DNA of 60,120 bases, taken from contig JAZQDE010000002.1 of NCBI GenBank assembly GCA_045546695.1, positions 1 to 60,120 of the forward strand, read 5' to 3'. A program made the translations under genes and the position numbers. Positions within the stretch are counted from its first letter, which is position 1. Each line of letters opens with the position of its first letter. Source of the DNA: SIG424 sp045546695 (lineage in GTDB: Bacteria; Bacillota; Clostridia; UBA1212; UBA1255). The notes under the pieces are model-generated. The model made no database searches and was not told the DNA's origin. It saw only the letters and a program-made list of their open reading frames with translations. Below, piece by piece: positions 16,712 to 25,767 of the stretch.

Positions 16712-19700
16712 TCAGATCATGGAAAAAATTACTGAAAAGCTAAGAAAATCAAGGAAAATAGCAGAATATAAACATATTTCAGAGCAAGACAGGGCAAAAA
16801 TACGGCTCGATAATATTGCGCTGAGTGCGTTTGCATACACAGAAAAATGTTTGTTTGAAAACAATAAATTTGTCTTTCTGGCACAAAATGAATTCCGGGC
16901 AAAAAAAGCATTACAGGATTTTTCAGCAGTACACAATGAAGATAAAATAATATTTTTCCCGGAAAACGAGTATATGTTGTATGATATCTCAGCAAGAAGT
17001 ACTGATATTCATGCGGAAAGAATGAGATGCTTATACAGGATTCTTGAAGGAAACTGGACCGGTATTATAATTACTCCTGCTGCGCTTGCACAATGGCTTC
17101 CCGATCCGGATGTAATCCGCGATAAGAAAATAGTTATAAAAACAGCTGAAAACATGGACTTGAGACTGCTTTACAAGTCATTTGCAGATATAAACTACAA
17201 AAAAGTACCTACTGTTGATGGAATGGGACAGTTTGCCGTAAGAGGAGACATCGTCGATGTTTTTCCGTATGGAGAAGAAAATCCGTACAGAATAGAGTTT
17301 TTTGATGATGAAATTGATACAATACGTGTTTTTGACGTTGTATCACAAAGAACAATCCGCCGTGTCGAGGAAATCAGTATTTTCCCTGATAATGAATGTA
17401 CCGTATGGTCTGATGAGCATGCTCAGCAGGTAAAGGAAAATATAAAAAAAGAACTCGAAAAATACGAAAAAAGAAGCAGTATCTATAACAGATTACAAAA
17501 AGATATTGAAAAAATAGAAAAACACAAAACATTTGAGGGTTATGACAGATATATACCTTATATAATAAATAATGAATTTTCATTATTTGATTATACAGGT
17601 CGTATATCGTTATTTGTGGATAATTATAATGCGGTCTGTGATACTCTTAATAATTCAATTACAGAACACAATAAGATATGCAATACAATAAATGAAGGCA
17701 CCGGGATTCCTGCAAAAGCATATGAAATGTATATGTCTGTGTACCAATTAGAAGAAATAATTGAAAAAAGCTATAAAAATATTACTTTTATCAACGAATT
17801 CTACGGTACAGATGCATGGCTTGACTGCAATGTAATTGATTTTCACTATGAAAGCAATGATTCTTTCTGTACGAATATCGACGTTATGATTGATAAATGC
17901 AATGAACTTGCTGATTCAAAGTACGACGTATATATTTTTTCACAGGCAGAGGGTAATATGCGCCGCCTTATGCAGTTAAAAGAAGATAAAAAACTGTCAT
18001 ATAAAGTAGAAACTGTACTGCAAAAAAAGGAAATCAGCTCCGGATTCATATGCGACGATATAAAGCTTGCCGTTTTCACAGATTCGTCAGTTTTTAAGAT
18101 TCAAAGAGCAAAAACAAAAAAGAAACTCAAAGGTGCTGCAATAACGAGTTTTGCAGATATTGAGCCGGGAGATCTGGTCGTCCATAATGTCCATGGCATC
18201 GGTAGATTTGAAAAAATTGAAGGAATTGTTGTTGATAATGTCAGAAAAGACTATATAAAGATTAATTATAGAGACGAGGGCGTATTATACGTTCCTACTC
18301 ATCAGCTTGATAGTCTTGAAAAATATATAGGACCTGAAGAAAGAGAGCCGAAGCTCAACAAGCTTGGTACAGAAGAATGGAATAAAACGACTGCAAAGGT
18401 AAAAGCATCGCTGAGAACATACGCAAAAGAGCTTGTGGAACTGTATGCAAAGCGTAGCCAGATAAAAGGTCATGCATTTGGTAAAGACACTGTGTGGCAG
18501 AGTGAATTTGAAGATGCTTTCGTTTACGAAGAGACGGATGATCAGCTAAGGTGTAGTAGTGAAATCAAAGCGGATATGGAGCTTGCGAGGCCGATGGATC
18601 GTCTGCTGTGTGGCGACGTAGGATACGGAAAGACAGAAGTTGCTTTGAGAGCCGTTTTTAAGGCAGTCTGCGAAGGAAAACAAGTAGCTTTCTTAGTTCC
18701 AACGACAGTACTTGCACAGCAACATTACACAAATTTCGTACAAAGATTTGCAGAATTTCCTGTAACAGTTGATTATTTATGCCGTTTCAGGACAAATTCC
18801 GATAAAAAGAAGATAATCGAAAATCTGAAGACAGGTAAAATTGACGTGCTTGTCGGTACACACAGTATTATACAGGACAAGATTAAATTCAAAGACCTGG
18901 GACTTATTGTTATTGATGAAGAACAGCGTTTTGGCGTGCTTCACAAGGAAAAATTAAAGACACAATACCCTGCGGTGGACGTGCTTTCTATGTCGGCAAC
19001 GCCGATTCCGCGTACCCTTCATATGTCGCTGTCAGGAATCAGAGATATCAGTATTATTGAAGATCCTCCCAAAAACAGGCAGCCTGTACAGACATACGTT
19101 GCACCGTGGGACGATTCACTTATAAAAAATGCGATTTATCGTGAAATGGGAAGAGGTGGACAGGTTTTCTACCTATATAATAAGGTAAGAAGCATGGAAG
19201 AAAAGAAGCTGATTCTTTCAAATCTTGTTCCTGAGGCGAAAATCGCCATTGCGCATGGTCAGATGAGTGAGATGATGCTTGAGAGCATAATGAATGACTT
19301 TTACAATAAAGAGTACGACGTTCTGCTTTGTACGACGATTATTGAGTCGGGACTTGATATGCCAAACGTAAATACTGTAATTGTCGAAGACAGCGACCAC
19401 TTCGGACTGGCACAGCTTTATCAGATCAGAGGGCGTGTCGGCAGGTCAAAAACAAGGGCATATGCATACGTAACGTATAAAAAGAACAAAAATCTGTCAG
19501 AAATTGCAGAAAAAAGACTGAAAACAATACGTGATTTTACAGAATTTGGTTCCGGATTCAAAATTGCTCTGCGCGATCTTGAACTACGTGGCGCAGGTAG
19601 CGTATTAGGAGAGCGTCAGCACGGACAGCTTGCACAAATCGGATATGACACTTACTGTCGCCTTCTGGACGAGGTAATTTGCGAAGAAAAGGGCATGCCT

Positions 19701-20096
19701 GTGAAAAACAAACCGGCAGTCAGCGTAGAATTTCGCCTGAACGCATATATTCAGGCAGAATATATACCTTCTCAGGAGGAAAGACTTGATATTTACCAGA
19801 AAATTGCGAGAGTTGAGACTAAAGAAGACGGATATGAAATGACAGACGAGTTAATAGACAGGTATGGATATGTACCGGAGGTCGTTGAAAACCTGATTAC
19901 TATTTCACAGATAAGATACTTGTGTGGAATCTGCGATATAGAGTCGATAATACAGCGTTCTTTCGATGTTCAATTTACAATGATTGGCGGAAATAAACTT
20001 GTAAAGCCGCTTTTATCGTCTAAAGACAAGGATATTCTGGCTGAAATATACGAATTTTTATCAAAACTGGCAAAAAGCAGACAGGAAAATAAATAG
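16704..20096 (+). CDS. mfd: Transcription-repair coupling factor Mfd
   Basis: Translocase that removes stalled RNA polymerase and recruits UvrA. The 1130 aa show a degenerate UvrB-like N-terminus, the RNA-polymerase-interaction (CarD-like) domain GDLVVHNVHGIGRFEKIEG (about 490-508), a RecG-like helicase core with Walker A CGDVGYGKTEVA, the DEEQ box VIDEEQRFGV, motif III SATPIPRT and the TRG region RGRVGRSKTRAYAY. The C-terminal UvrA-inhibitory domain ends near 1115. Translation can start at 16704 (overlapping pth) or at a second ATG at 16719. Confidence 0.96.
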   Translation: MVNQIMEKITEKLRKSRKIAEYKHISEQDRAKIRLDNIALSAFAYTEKCLFENNKFVFLAQNEFRAKKALQDFSAVHNEDKIIFFPENEYMLYDISARSTDIHAERMRCLYRILEGNWTGIIITPAALAQWLPDPDVIRDKKIVIKTAENMDLRLLYKSFADINYKKVPTVDGMGQFAVRGDIVDVFPYGEENPYRIEFFDDEIDTIRVFDVVSQRTIRRVEEISIFPDNECTVWSDEHAQQVKENIKKELEKYEKRSSIYNRLQKDIEKIEKHKTFEGYDRYIPYIINNEFSLFDYTGRISLFVDNYNAVCDTLNNSITEHNKICNTINEGTGIPAKAYEMYMSVYQLEEIIEKSYKNITFINEFYGTDAWLDCNVIDFHYESNDSFCTNIDVMIDKCNELADSKYDVYIFSQAEGNMRRLMQLKEDKKLSYKVETVLQKKEISSGFICDDIKLAVFTDSSVFKIQRAKTKKKLKGAAITSFADIEPGDLVVHNVHGIGRFEKIEGIVVDNVRKDYIKINYRDEGVLYVPTHQLDSLEKYIGPEEREPKLNKLGTEEWNKTTAKVKASLRTYAKELVELYAKRSQIKGHAFGKDTVWQSEFEDAFVYEETDDQLRCSSEIKADMELARPMDRLLCGDVGYGKTEVALRAVFKAVCEGKQVAFLVPTTVLAQQHYTNFVQRFAEFPVTVDYLCRFRTNSDKKKIIENLKTGKIDVLVGTHSIIQDKIKFKDLGLIVIDEEQRFGVLHKEKLKTQYPAVDVLSMSATPIPRTLHMSLSGIRDISIIEDPPKNRQPVQTYVAPWDDSLIKNAIYREMGRGGQVFYLYNKVRSMEEKKLILSNLVPEAKIAIAHGQMSEMMLESIMNDFYNKEYDVLLCTTIIESGLDMPNVNTVIVEDSDHFGLAQLYQIRGRVGRSKTRAYAYVTYKKNKNLSEIAEKRLKTIRDFTEFGSGFKIALRDLELRGAGSVLGERQHGQLAQIGYDTYCRLLDEVICEEKGMPVKNKPAVSVEFRLNAYIQAEYIPSQEERLDIYQKIARVETKEDGYEMTDELIDRYGYVPEVVENLITISQIRYLCGICDIESIIQRSFDVQFTMIGGNKLVKPLLSSKDKDILAEIYEFLSKLAKSRQENK

Positions 20097-20097
20097 T

Positions 20098-20127
20098 TTG
20101 CAACTAATTATAGAATGGTGATATAAT
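20098..20127 (+). promoter_or_regulatory. Strong extended -10 promoter
   Basis: TTGCAA (20098-20103), an 18-nt spacer and TGATATAAT (20119-20127) form a near-consensus sigma-A promoter with an extended -10. It drives the lipoprotein gene, whose SD AGGAGG is at 20139-20144, seven bases before the ATG. Confidence 0.7.
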
Positions 20128-20151
20128 CAAAAAAAAACAGGAGGAATAAAA

Positions 20152-21093
20152 ATGAATAAAAAAATAATTTTGTTTATTTCATGTTTATGTATGATGCTGT
20201 TGATTATAACTGCGTGCGGCGCTGACGATACACAAGGAGACAAAGCAACCGAAGCTCCAGAGGCGACACAGAGCACAACGACAGTTCCGACAGCTACACC
20301 GGAGCCTACAGTGACACCTGAACCGACCGCTACACCTGAGCCTACTCCAAAAAGAGGCCCGCTCACGGAAGATCAGCTTAACAAACCTTTCACAGATGAC
20401 ATTGACCAGAACGGAATTGACGTTCTTTTCTCAGATGACTTTGAAAGCGACAGCTGGGACAATGGTGGCGAAGCCATTTCACAGAATCCATACGTAGATG
20501 CATACGACGGCGAACTTCATATGCCATCCCTTGATGGTGAACCGGCAGATGGTTGGGTAGGATATGCACCTAATATAGATCTTGATCTTGACTTCTATGA
20601 ACAGATAGAAATCTCTTTTGATTTTAAAACAGAATCCACAGGCGCTGTTGGCGGAGCGTTTGGCTTCTTTGTAAACAACGTGGCAGGTACTATTCCGGAC
20701 CATGCAGGCGACGGACTTTGGGTTGCTCTTACAAAAACATCAAAAATCGCTTTCTTAGGCCTTACTTCTGCTCAAAAAGGTGGCTGGGGAACAGGAAACG
20801 GTTTTGCTTCTACGGAGATGACTGAAGAAGGCTTTGCTGAGATGAAGAAGGCATGCTTTGTTCTTACAACTGATAAAGTAACAGGTTACACAGTTGACGC
20901 AAACGGCGAATACGTTTGCATGTTCTCTGCAGAAATCACAGATTCAGAAATGATTCTGTATGATGGACAGGGTACAGAGTTCTTCAGAGGAGAGCATAAT
21001 CCTGAAGCAGCAAGTGGCAAGGGCTTTAAATTCTTCGCTCATTACACACAGGCAACACTCGATAATATCGAAATCAGAGGTTATTATTATTGA
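20152..21093 (+). CDS. Lipoprotein with Thr/Pro-rich linker and lectin-like domain
   Basis: The 313 aa start with a lipoprotein signal (Lys-rich start, hydrophobic core, ITAC lipobox with Cys22). A Thr/Pro/Glu linker of TPEPT repeats (about 45-68) follows. The remaining 230 residues are rich in Gly, Asp and aromatics (DDFESDSWDNGGEA, YAPNIDLDLDFYEQIEISFDF) and end in ATLDNIEIRGYYY. This pattern resembles concanavalin-A-like jelly-roll domains that bind or cut polysaccharide, but no catalytic motif can be named. It is monocistronic, between its own promoter and a terminator. Function is not recognised beyond an exported, membrane-anchored surface protein. Confidence 0.75.
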   Translation: MNKKIILFISCLCMMLLIITACGADDTQGDKATEAPEATQSTTTVPTATPEPTVTPEPTATPEPTPKRGPLTEDQLNKPFTDDIDQNGIDVLFSDDFESDSWDNGGEAISQNPYVDAYDGELHMPSLDGEPADGWVGYAPNIDLDLDFYEQIEISFDFKTESTGAVGGAFGFFVNNVAGTIPDHAGDGLWVALTKTSKIAFLGLTSAQKGGWGTGNGFASTEMTEEGFAEMKKACFVLTTDKVTGYTVDANGEYVCMFSAEITDSEMILYDGQGTEFFRGEHNPEAASGKGFKFFAHYTQATLDNIEIRGYYY

Positions 21094-21131
21094 TAATCTG
21101 ACAAAAATCGACACTTTTTTGTAAAATGAAC

Positions 21132-21167
21132 AAAAGCTACGGATTTTCAGGAAAGTCCGTAGCTTTT
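21132..21167 (+). terminator. Rho-independent terminator
   Basis: AAAAGCTACGGA (21132-21143) pairs perfectly with TCCGTAGCTTTT (21156-21167) around a 12-nt loop. The arm ends in four T residues. It ends the lipoprotein transcript. Confidence 0.9.
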
Positions 21168-21190
21168 CACATAAATACAGAAAATCAGCA

Positions 21191-21219
21191 TTGTAAAAAT
21201 AAAAAATAGATAGTATAAT
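21191..21219 (+). promoter_or_regulatory. Sigma-A promoter
   Basis: TTGTAA (21191-21196) and TATAAT (21214-21219) with a 17-nt spacer lie about 70 nt upstream of the SurA/PrsA-like gene. The spacing and both hexamers are close to consensus. Confidence 0.65.
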
Positions 21220-21288
21220 AGGGGATACGGCTTATTAGCATTAATTTGCTGAACAAATAAATACATTAGACAAAGGCAGGTAAAAAAC

Positions 21289-22734
21289 ATGGCCGCAAAT
21301 GCGATGAAAAAAAACCAGAAGAAGAAAGGTACTTACGATAATAAGATTATTATGTGGATAAGTATCGGTCTTGCTGTTTTTGTAGCACTTATCATTGGCG
21401 TATATTTTATCATCACAGCAACAACAGGCTTTATCGGCAAAGTTGACGGATATAAGATATATGATTATGAGTATCAATATTACTTAGAAACAGCACTTTC
21501 AGAAGAGTACAGTGAAAATTATGAAGAACCGGAAAATGCAGACGATATGTCAGAAGAAGAGCTTGCAGCTCACTATGATGCATTCTGGACAGAGGAACGT
21601 AAAGCAGAATGTGCAAAAAAAGCACTTGATGAAGTACGTAAATTCAAGGCAATGTATTCACTTGCTGTAAAAAATGGTTACAAACTGAATTCTACAGAGA
21701 GAGCAAACATCAAGTCACAGGTTGATTCATATTACAATCTGTATCTCAACTACGGATATTCATCAGAAATGATTCTCCAATACTTCTTCTTTGGAATGTC
21801 ATTATCAGAATATAAAGATTACGCTGTTCAGCAGTCAGCTATTGAAAAATATAAAGTAGATCTCAAAGAAAAGTATGAAGCTACTGAAGATGATTTAAGA
21901 GCAATTTACGATGAAGATCCTGACTACTACAGAAGCGTATCTATCAGATATCTCCAGATAAATAAGCCTACAAAGCCAAGTGTTCCGAAGGATTCAAGCG
22001 GTAACGAGATTAAGCCGGATACTACAGTCGCAGACGATAAGGCTAAGTATGATGATTATCTTAAAGATCTTGAAGAATATGAGAAAGATCTTGAAGAAGC
22101 AAAGACATTTGCAGAAGCTGTTATGGCTGCATATAATGCAGGCAAGTCATATACTGTAAAGGATGATAAGGATAAAGAGACAGAGTACAAAGAATTTGCT
22201 GATATCGTTAAAGGCGAGTCTGACGATAAGAACTCAAGCTCAAACAGCGGTCTTTACGAAGTAAACAGCGAGTCAACACTTGCTGAAGAACTTGTTGATT
22301 TTGCACTTTCAATGCAGTGGAATGAAGACAGAACACAGATTATCAAGGTTGAAAAAGAAGACGACGAAGATAAGGAAGAAGATAGCAATGAGCCTACCGG
22401 TCAGTCAGATGGCGAAGATGCTACAGAAGGCGGAGAAGCTACAGAAGATGAAAAGCCGGAAGTTGTTGTTAAGGCTCCTATGACAGCACTTGAGATTATC
22501 GAGACAGATGGTGCTTTCTATGTAATCCGCGCAGAAGATATTGAGGACTTTGACAACTCAAAAGAATCAAAAGAAGGCGCTAAAGACAGCATCAAAGATG
22601 TCATCGAAGCAGAATGGTTAGAGGATGAAGCTGTAAAAGAATTAGAGCAGATGGTTGCAAATGCCGGTTCAAAATTTGACGTTACAGGCAAAAAACAGGA
22701 CAAGATGGACGAGATCCTCAAAGGAATGTTTTAA
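21289..22734 (+). CDS. Membrane-anchored SurA/PrsA-like foldase candidate
   Basis: The 481 aa have a Lys-rich cytoplasmic N-terminus, one transmembrane helix (about 24-47) and a large extracellular part. Residues 55-200 are helical and resemble SurA N-terminal chaperone domains (KAECAKKALDEVRKFKAMYSLA, written in part). A later segment (YYRSVSIRYLQI, and about 395-420 with LEIIETDGAFYVIRAED) resembles a split PPIase fold interrupted by an acidic Lys/Glu-rich insert (about 345-385). A PrsA/SurA-like gene after mfd is common in Clostridia. No clear lipobox or intact parvulin active site is seen, so a chaperone role is inference. The stop overlaps the convergent sugar kinase by 4 nt. Confidence 0.65.
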   Translation: MAANAMKKNQKKKGTYDNKIIMWISIGLAVFVALIIGVYFIITATTGFIGKVDGYKIYDYEYQYYLETALSEEYSENYEEPENADDMSEEELAAHYDAFWTEERKAECAKKALDEVRKFKAMYSLAVKNGYKLNSTERANIKSQVDSYYNLYLNYGYSSEMILQYFFFGMSLSEYKDYAVQQSAIEKYKVDLKEKYEATEDDLRAIYDEDPDYYRSVSIRYLQINKPTKPSVPKDSSGNEIKPDTTVADDKAKYDDYLKDLEEYEKDLEEAKTFAEAVMAAYNAGKSYTVKDDKDKETEYKEFADIVKGESDDKNSSSNSGLYEVNSESTLAEELVDFALSMQWNEDRTQIIKVEKEDDEDKEEDSNEPTGQSDGEDATEGGEATEDEKPEVVVKAPMTALEIIETDGAFYVIRAEDIEDFDNSKESKEGAKDSIKDVIEAEWLEDEAVKELEQMVANAGSKFDVTGKKQDKMDEILKGMF

Positions 22735-23606
22735 TATTCCGGAATAGCCTCAGCGTATGAGACTACAAGACTACTAAGATTAACAGCTTCTCGGAGGCAA
22801 ACCTCCAGAGGCTGTTTTTTTATGTAATTATATACAAAGGAAGCACTGAAACTGTCTCCGGCTCCAACTGTCGATACGACTTTGCTACATGGCTTGTGAG
22901 AATAAATACAAGAATCTGTCTTTTTATCGTAAACAAAAGCCCCGTCTTTGTTTAAGGTAACAACTACCAGTTTTATATCGTATCTTTCAGCCAGAAAGGC
23001 AGCCATTTTTTCCTCATCTGCACATGAACAGATACCTAATTCTTCAAAAGTATCCTTTTCTTCGCGACTTACTTTAAGAATTGAGCATTTATTAAGACAT
23101 TTTTCAACCATAGGAAGATTATAGAAATTACCGCGGAAATTGATATCACAAAAAACTTCCTTATAGTTTTCAGCAGGATTTTGTAAAAGAATGTCAGCGG
23201 CGCGAGCAGATACGTCATTTCTCTGAGGAAAAGTGCCGATATATAGCACGTCGAAGTAATTTTCAGCGACGAGTTTTTCTGCGCCTTTGGTGAAAATGTG
23301 GTCAAATGCAACACCATCTAATAATTTATAAGAAGGAATTCCATTTTTATCCACTCTGACATGACAAGCTCCCGTGGAAAAATCGTCATGAACAGTCACG
23401 TACTCAGTAGAAATGCCATAATAATTAATCTTATCAAGTGCTTGCCGGCCGAGATCGTCATTGCCGACGGCGGTAATGAACGACGTGTTTGCACCAAGTC
23501 TGGAAATATGTGCCGCAAAATTAAAAGCAGCTCCGCCGATTTTTCTGCCACCAAGATTTTCCGGAAAAAGATCCCATAAAATATCGCCAAAAACAAGAAT
23601 GTTCAT
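22731..23606 (-). CDS. PfkB-family carbohydrate kinase (fructokinase-like)
   Basis: ATP-dependent sugar kinase. The protein starts MNILVFGDILWDLFPENLGGRKIGGAAFN, with the PfkB N-terminal GG switch at about 25-30. It has the anion-hole/catalytic signature STVGAGDSFSASFVY near residue 245. The frame is open to 23636, but AGGAG lies 8 nt before the ATG at 23606, giving 291 aa. The early DxxWD and GGAxFN pattern matches fructokinases, but the substrate cannot be read from sequence. It is transcribed divergently from zur. An extended -10 (TGATATAAT, 23647-23639) lies upstream on the minus strand. Confidence 0.82.
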   Translation of the reverse strand: MNILVFGDILWDLFPENLGGRKIGGAAFNFAAHISRLGANTSFITAVGNDDLGRQALDKINYYGISTEYVTVHDDFSTGACHVRVDKNGIPSYKLLDGVAFDHIFTKGAEKLVAENYFDVLYIGTFPQRNDVSARAADILLQNPAENYKEVFCDINFRGNFYNLPMVEKCLNKCSILKVSREEKDTFEELGICSCADEEKMAAFLAERYDIKLVVVTLNKDGAFVYDKKTDSCIYSHKPCSKVVSTVGAGDSFSASFVYNYIKKQPLEVCLREAVNLSSLVVSYAEAIPEY

Positions 23607-23660
23607 ATACAAAACTCCTGACAAAAAATATTGCAAAAATTATATCATAAAAAAATAAAG

Positions 23661-23707
23661 TTGACAGTGAAAAAAGTAAGGGTATAATTTGATAGCTACT
23701 ATCAAAT
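23661..23707 (+). promoter_or_regulatory. zur-znuABC promoter with palindromic operator
   Basis: TTGACA (23661-23666) and TATAAT (23683-23688) with a 16-nt spacer form the promoter. A perfect inverted repeat ATTTGATAG-CTA-CTATCAAAT (23687-23707) begins at the -10 and covers the start point. This is the expected position for a Fur-family repressor site. Binding by the adjacent Zur-like protein is inference; no second copy was seen in the window. Confidence 0.8.
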
Positions 23708-23720
23708 TAGGGAGTAAAAA

Positions 23721-24140
23721 ATGGCTGAAATAAAATATAAAACAAAACAAAGAGAAATGATACTGAACCTTTTTCAGGATAACAGCAAAAGATGTTTTAC
23801 ATCAAAAGAGATAATTGATCTTATGCAGGGTCAGCTTGGACAGGCTACTGTTTACAGAATGCTTTCAAAACTCTCGTCAGAAGGAATTATAAGTAAATAT
23901 ATATCAGAAAATGGAAACGGAGCACTTTATAGAATAAATAATTGCAATTGCAAGAAAAATAAAGACCATTTTCACCTGAAATGCAGTTGTTGCGGCAAGC
24001 TGATTCACATGGATTGCCATGTTCTGGGAAAAATTGCGAAACATCTTGAGGCAGATCATGGGTTTTATATGGATAATTCCAGAACTGTGCTATATGGTAA
24101 GTGTGAAGAATGCGCAATGAAGGGCGAGGTGTTGTCGTGA
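23721..24140 (+). CDS. zur: Fur-family transcriptional repressor, Zur-like
   Basis: Metal-dependent repressor of 139 aa. The N-terminal winged helix (about 1-80) has the DNA-recognition helix QLGQATVYRMLSKLSSEGI. The C-terminal domain contains HFHLKCSCCGKLIHMDCH and the final CEEC, which give two CxxC pairs for the structural zinc, plus several His for the sensor site. Zinc specificity is inferred from the following znuABC genes, whose first start codon overlaps this stop. The promoter carries a perfect palindrome, suggesting autoregulation. Confidence 0.88.
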   Translation: MAEIKYKTKQREMILNLFQDNSKRCFTSKEIIDLMQGQLGQATVYRMLSKLSSEGIISKYISENGNGALYRINNCNCKKNKDHFHLKCSCCGKLIHMDCHVLGKIAKHLEADHGFYMDNSRTVLYGKCEECAMKGEVLS

Positions 24141-25039
24141 AAAGAATAATCGCAGCAATGCTGCTTATAGTAATGGCTATTTTTTGTGCATGCGACACTA
24201 AAATAGAAGATGATGGAAAAATCACAATTATGGCGACGATTTTTCCGGGATACGATTTTGCAAGACAGATTGTAGGAAACAGCGCAGATATCAAAGTTGA
24301 GCAGCTACTGCCCCCGGGAACTGAAAGTCATGGATATGAACCATCTCCTAAAGAAATTATCGCAATGGAAAATTGCGACTTATTTATCTATGTCGGTGGT
24401 GAATCTGATGCATGGGTAGAGAAAATACTTGAATCGATGGACAACCCGCCAAAAACTGTAAAAATAATGGAATTGTCGGAATTGGTTCACAGCGATCATC
24501 ATCACGAGGGAAATGAAGTATACGATGAACATGTATGGACGTCTCCGGCCAATGCAATATCGATTACAAAAGGGATTTGTGAAGAAATTTGCAGTCTCGA
24601 CAAGGCAAATGCAGAAAAATATCGTGAAAACAGTGAGGAATACTGTAAAAAAATAGAAGAATTGCAGGAAGAATTCACGGCATTTTTTACAAAAAATGAC
24701 AAGACGCTCGTTTTTGGGGACAGATTTCCATTTATTTACTTTGCAAAAGAATTCGGAGTTGAATATATATCTGCTTTTCCCGGATGTGGCGGTGAGACCG
24801 AGGCAGATGCAGGAACAATTGCTGAGATTATCGATATGGTAAATAATGATAATATAAAAACGATTTTCCATATTGAATTTTCAAACGCAAATGTTGCAAG
24901 GGCGATTGCTCAGGAGACCGGTACGCAAGCGAAGCTTTTTCACTCGTGCCATAATGTGTCAAAACAGGAGATCGATGACGGCGCAACATATGTATCTCTT
25001 ATGAGACAGAATCTGGAAACACTTAAAGAGGGGATCTGA
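24137..25039 (+). CDS. znuA: Zinc ABC transporter substrate-binding lipoprotein (ZnuA/AdcA)
   Basis: Cluster A-I metal-binding protein that delivers zinc to ZnuB. A GTG at 24137 overlaps the zur stop (GTGA) and follows GAGG by eight bases, giving 300 aa; an ATG at 24110 would lie inside zur. The signal peptide ends in FCAC, an imperfect lipobox with Cys19. Metal ligands expected for the family are visible: PPGTESHGYEPSP, a short His-rich stretch HSDHHHEGNEVYDEH, and EHVWTSP. The His loop is short. Confidence 0.9.
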   Translation: MKRIIAAMLLIVMAIFCACDTKIEDDGKITIMATIFPGYDFARQIVGNSADIKVEQLLPPGTESHGYEPSPKEIIAMENCDLFIYVGGESDAWVEKILESMDNPPKTVKIMELSELVHSDHHHEGNEVYDEHVWTSPANAISITKGICEEICSLDKANAEKYRENSEEYCKKIEELQEEFTAFFTKNDKTLVFGDRFPFIYFAKEFGVEYISAFPGCGGETEADAGTIAEIIDMVNNDNIKTIFHIEFSNANVARAIAQETGTQAKLFHSCHNVSKQEIDDGATYVSLMRQNLETLKEGI

Positions 25040-25041
25040 TT

Positions 25042-25767
25042 ATGGCGATTGTATCATGTAAAAACGTTTCATTATCATATGAGAACAAAATTGTGATGAC
25101 AAACCTTAGTTTTGACATAAAAAAGGGTGAATACTTGTGCATCGCCGGCGAAAACGGAAGTGGTAAAAGCACTCTGATTAAAGCAATATTGTCGCTAAAA
25201 ACAATAAACGAAGGGGAAATATTGTTTTCTGACGGTCTGAGAAGAAAAGAAATCGGGTATTTGCCACAGCAAACAAGAGTACAAAAGGATTTTCCGGCAT
25301 CTGTATGGGAAATCGTACTTTCAGGTTGCCTTAACAGACAAAGAATATTGCCATTTTTTACCGCAGATGACAAAAAAAGAGCGGCTGAAAACATGGAAAA
25401 ACTTGGCATAATGAATCTGAAAAAAGAGTGTTACAGAGAACTTTCCGGCGGTCAGCAGCAAAGAGTGCTACTTGCAAGAGCGTTGTGTTCAACAGAAAAA
25501 TTACTTCTTCTTGACGAGCCGATGTCCGGCCTTGACCCGCTTGTTACACAGGAAATGTATGAACTAATCAGTGATCTGAACAAATCGGGCATTACAATTA
25601 TTATGGTTACACATGATTTGCAGTCTGCAATCAAATATGCGACGCATATTCTCCATCTGCAGGGTGGAAAATACTATTTTGGAAAGACAAAAGAGTATAT
25701 ACACAGCGAAATTGGCAGGAAATTTCTGGGAGAAATTAAATGTGATCTGTGCGGAGGTGAGATATAA
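25042..25767 (+). CDS. znuC: Zinc ABC transporter ATP-binding protein (ZnuC)
   Basis: ATPase of the zinc importer. The 241 aa contain Walker A GENGSGKST (about 36-44), the Q-loop region GYLPQQTRV, the ABC signature LSGGQQQRVLLARAL (about 134-148), Walker B LLLLDEPMSGLD and the switch His in VTHD. It starts two bases after znuA and its stop overlaps the znuB start by one base. The C-terminal CDLCGG is a small Cys pair of unknown meaning. Confidence 0.95.
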   Translation: MAIVSCKNVSLSYENKIVMTNLSFDIKKGEYLCIAGENGSGKSTLIKAILSLKTINEGEILFSDGLRRKEIGYLPQQTRVQKDFPASVWEIVLSGCLNRQRILPFFTADDKKRAAENMEKLGIMNLKKECYRELSGGQQQRVLLARALCSTEKLLLLDEPMSGLDPLVTQEMYELISDLNKSGITIIMVTHDLQSAIKYATHILHLQGGKYYFGKTKEYIHSEIGRKFLGEIKCDLCGGEI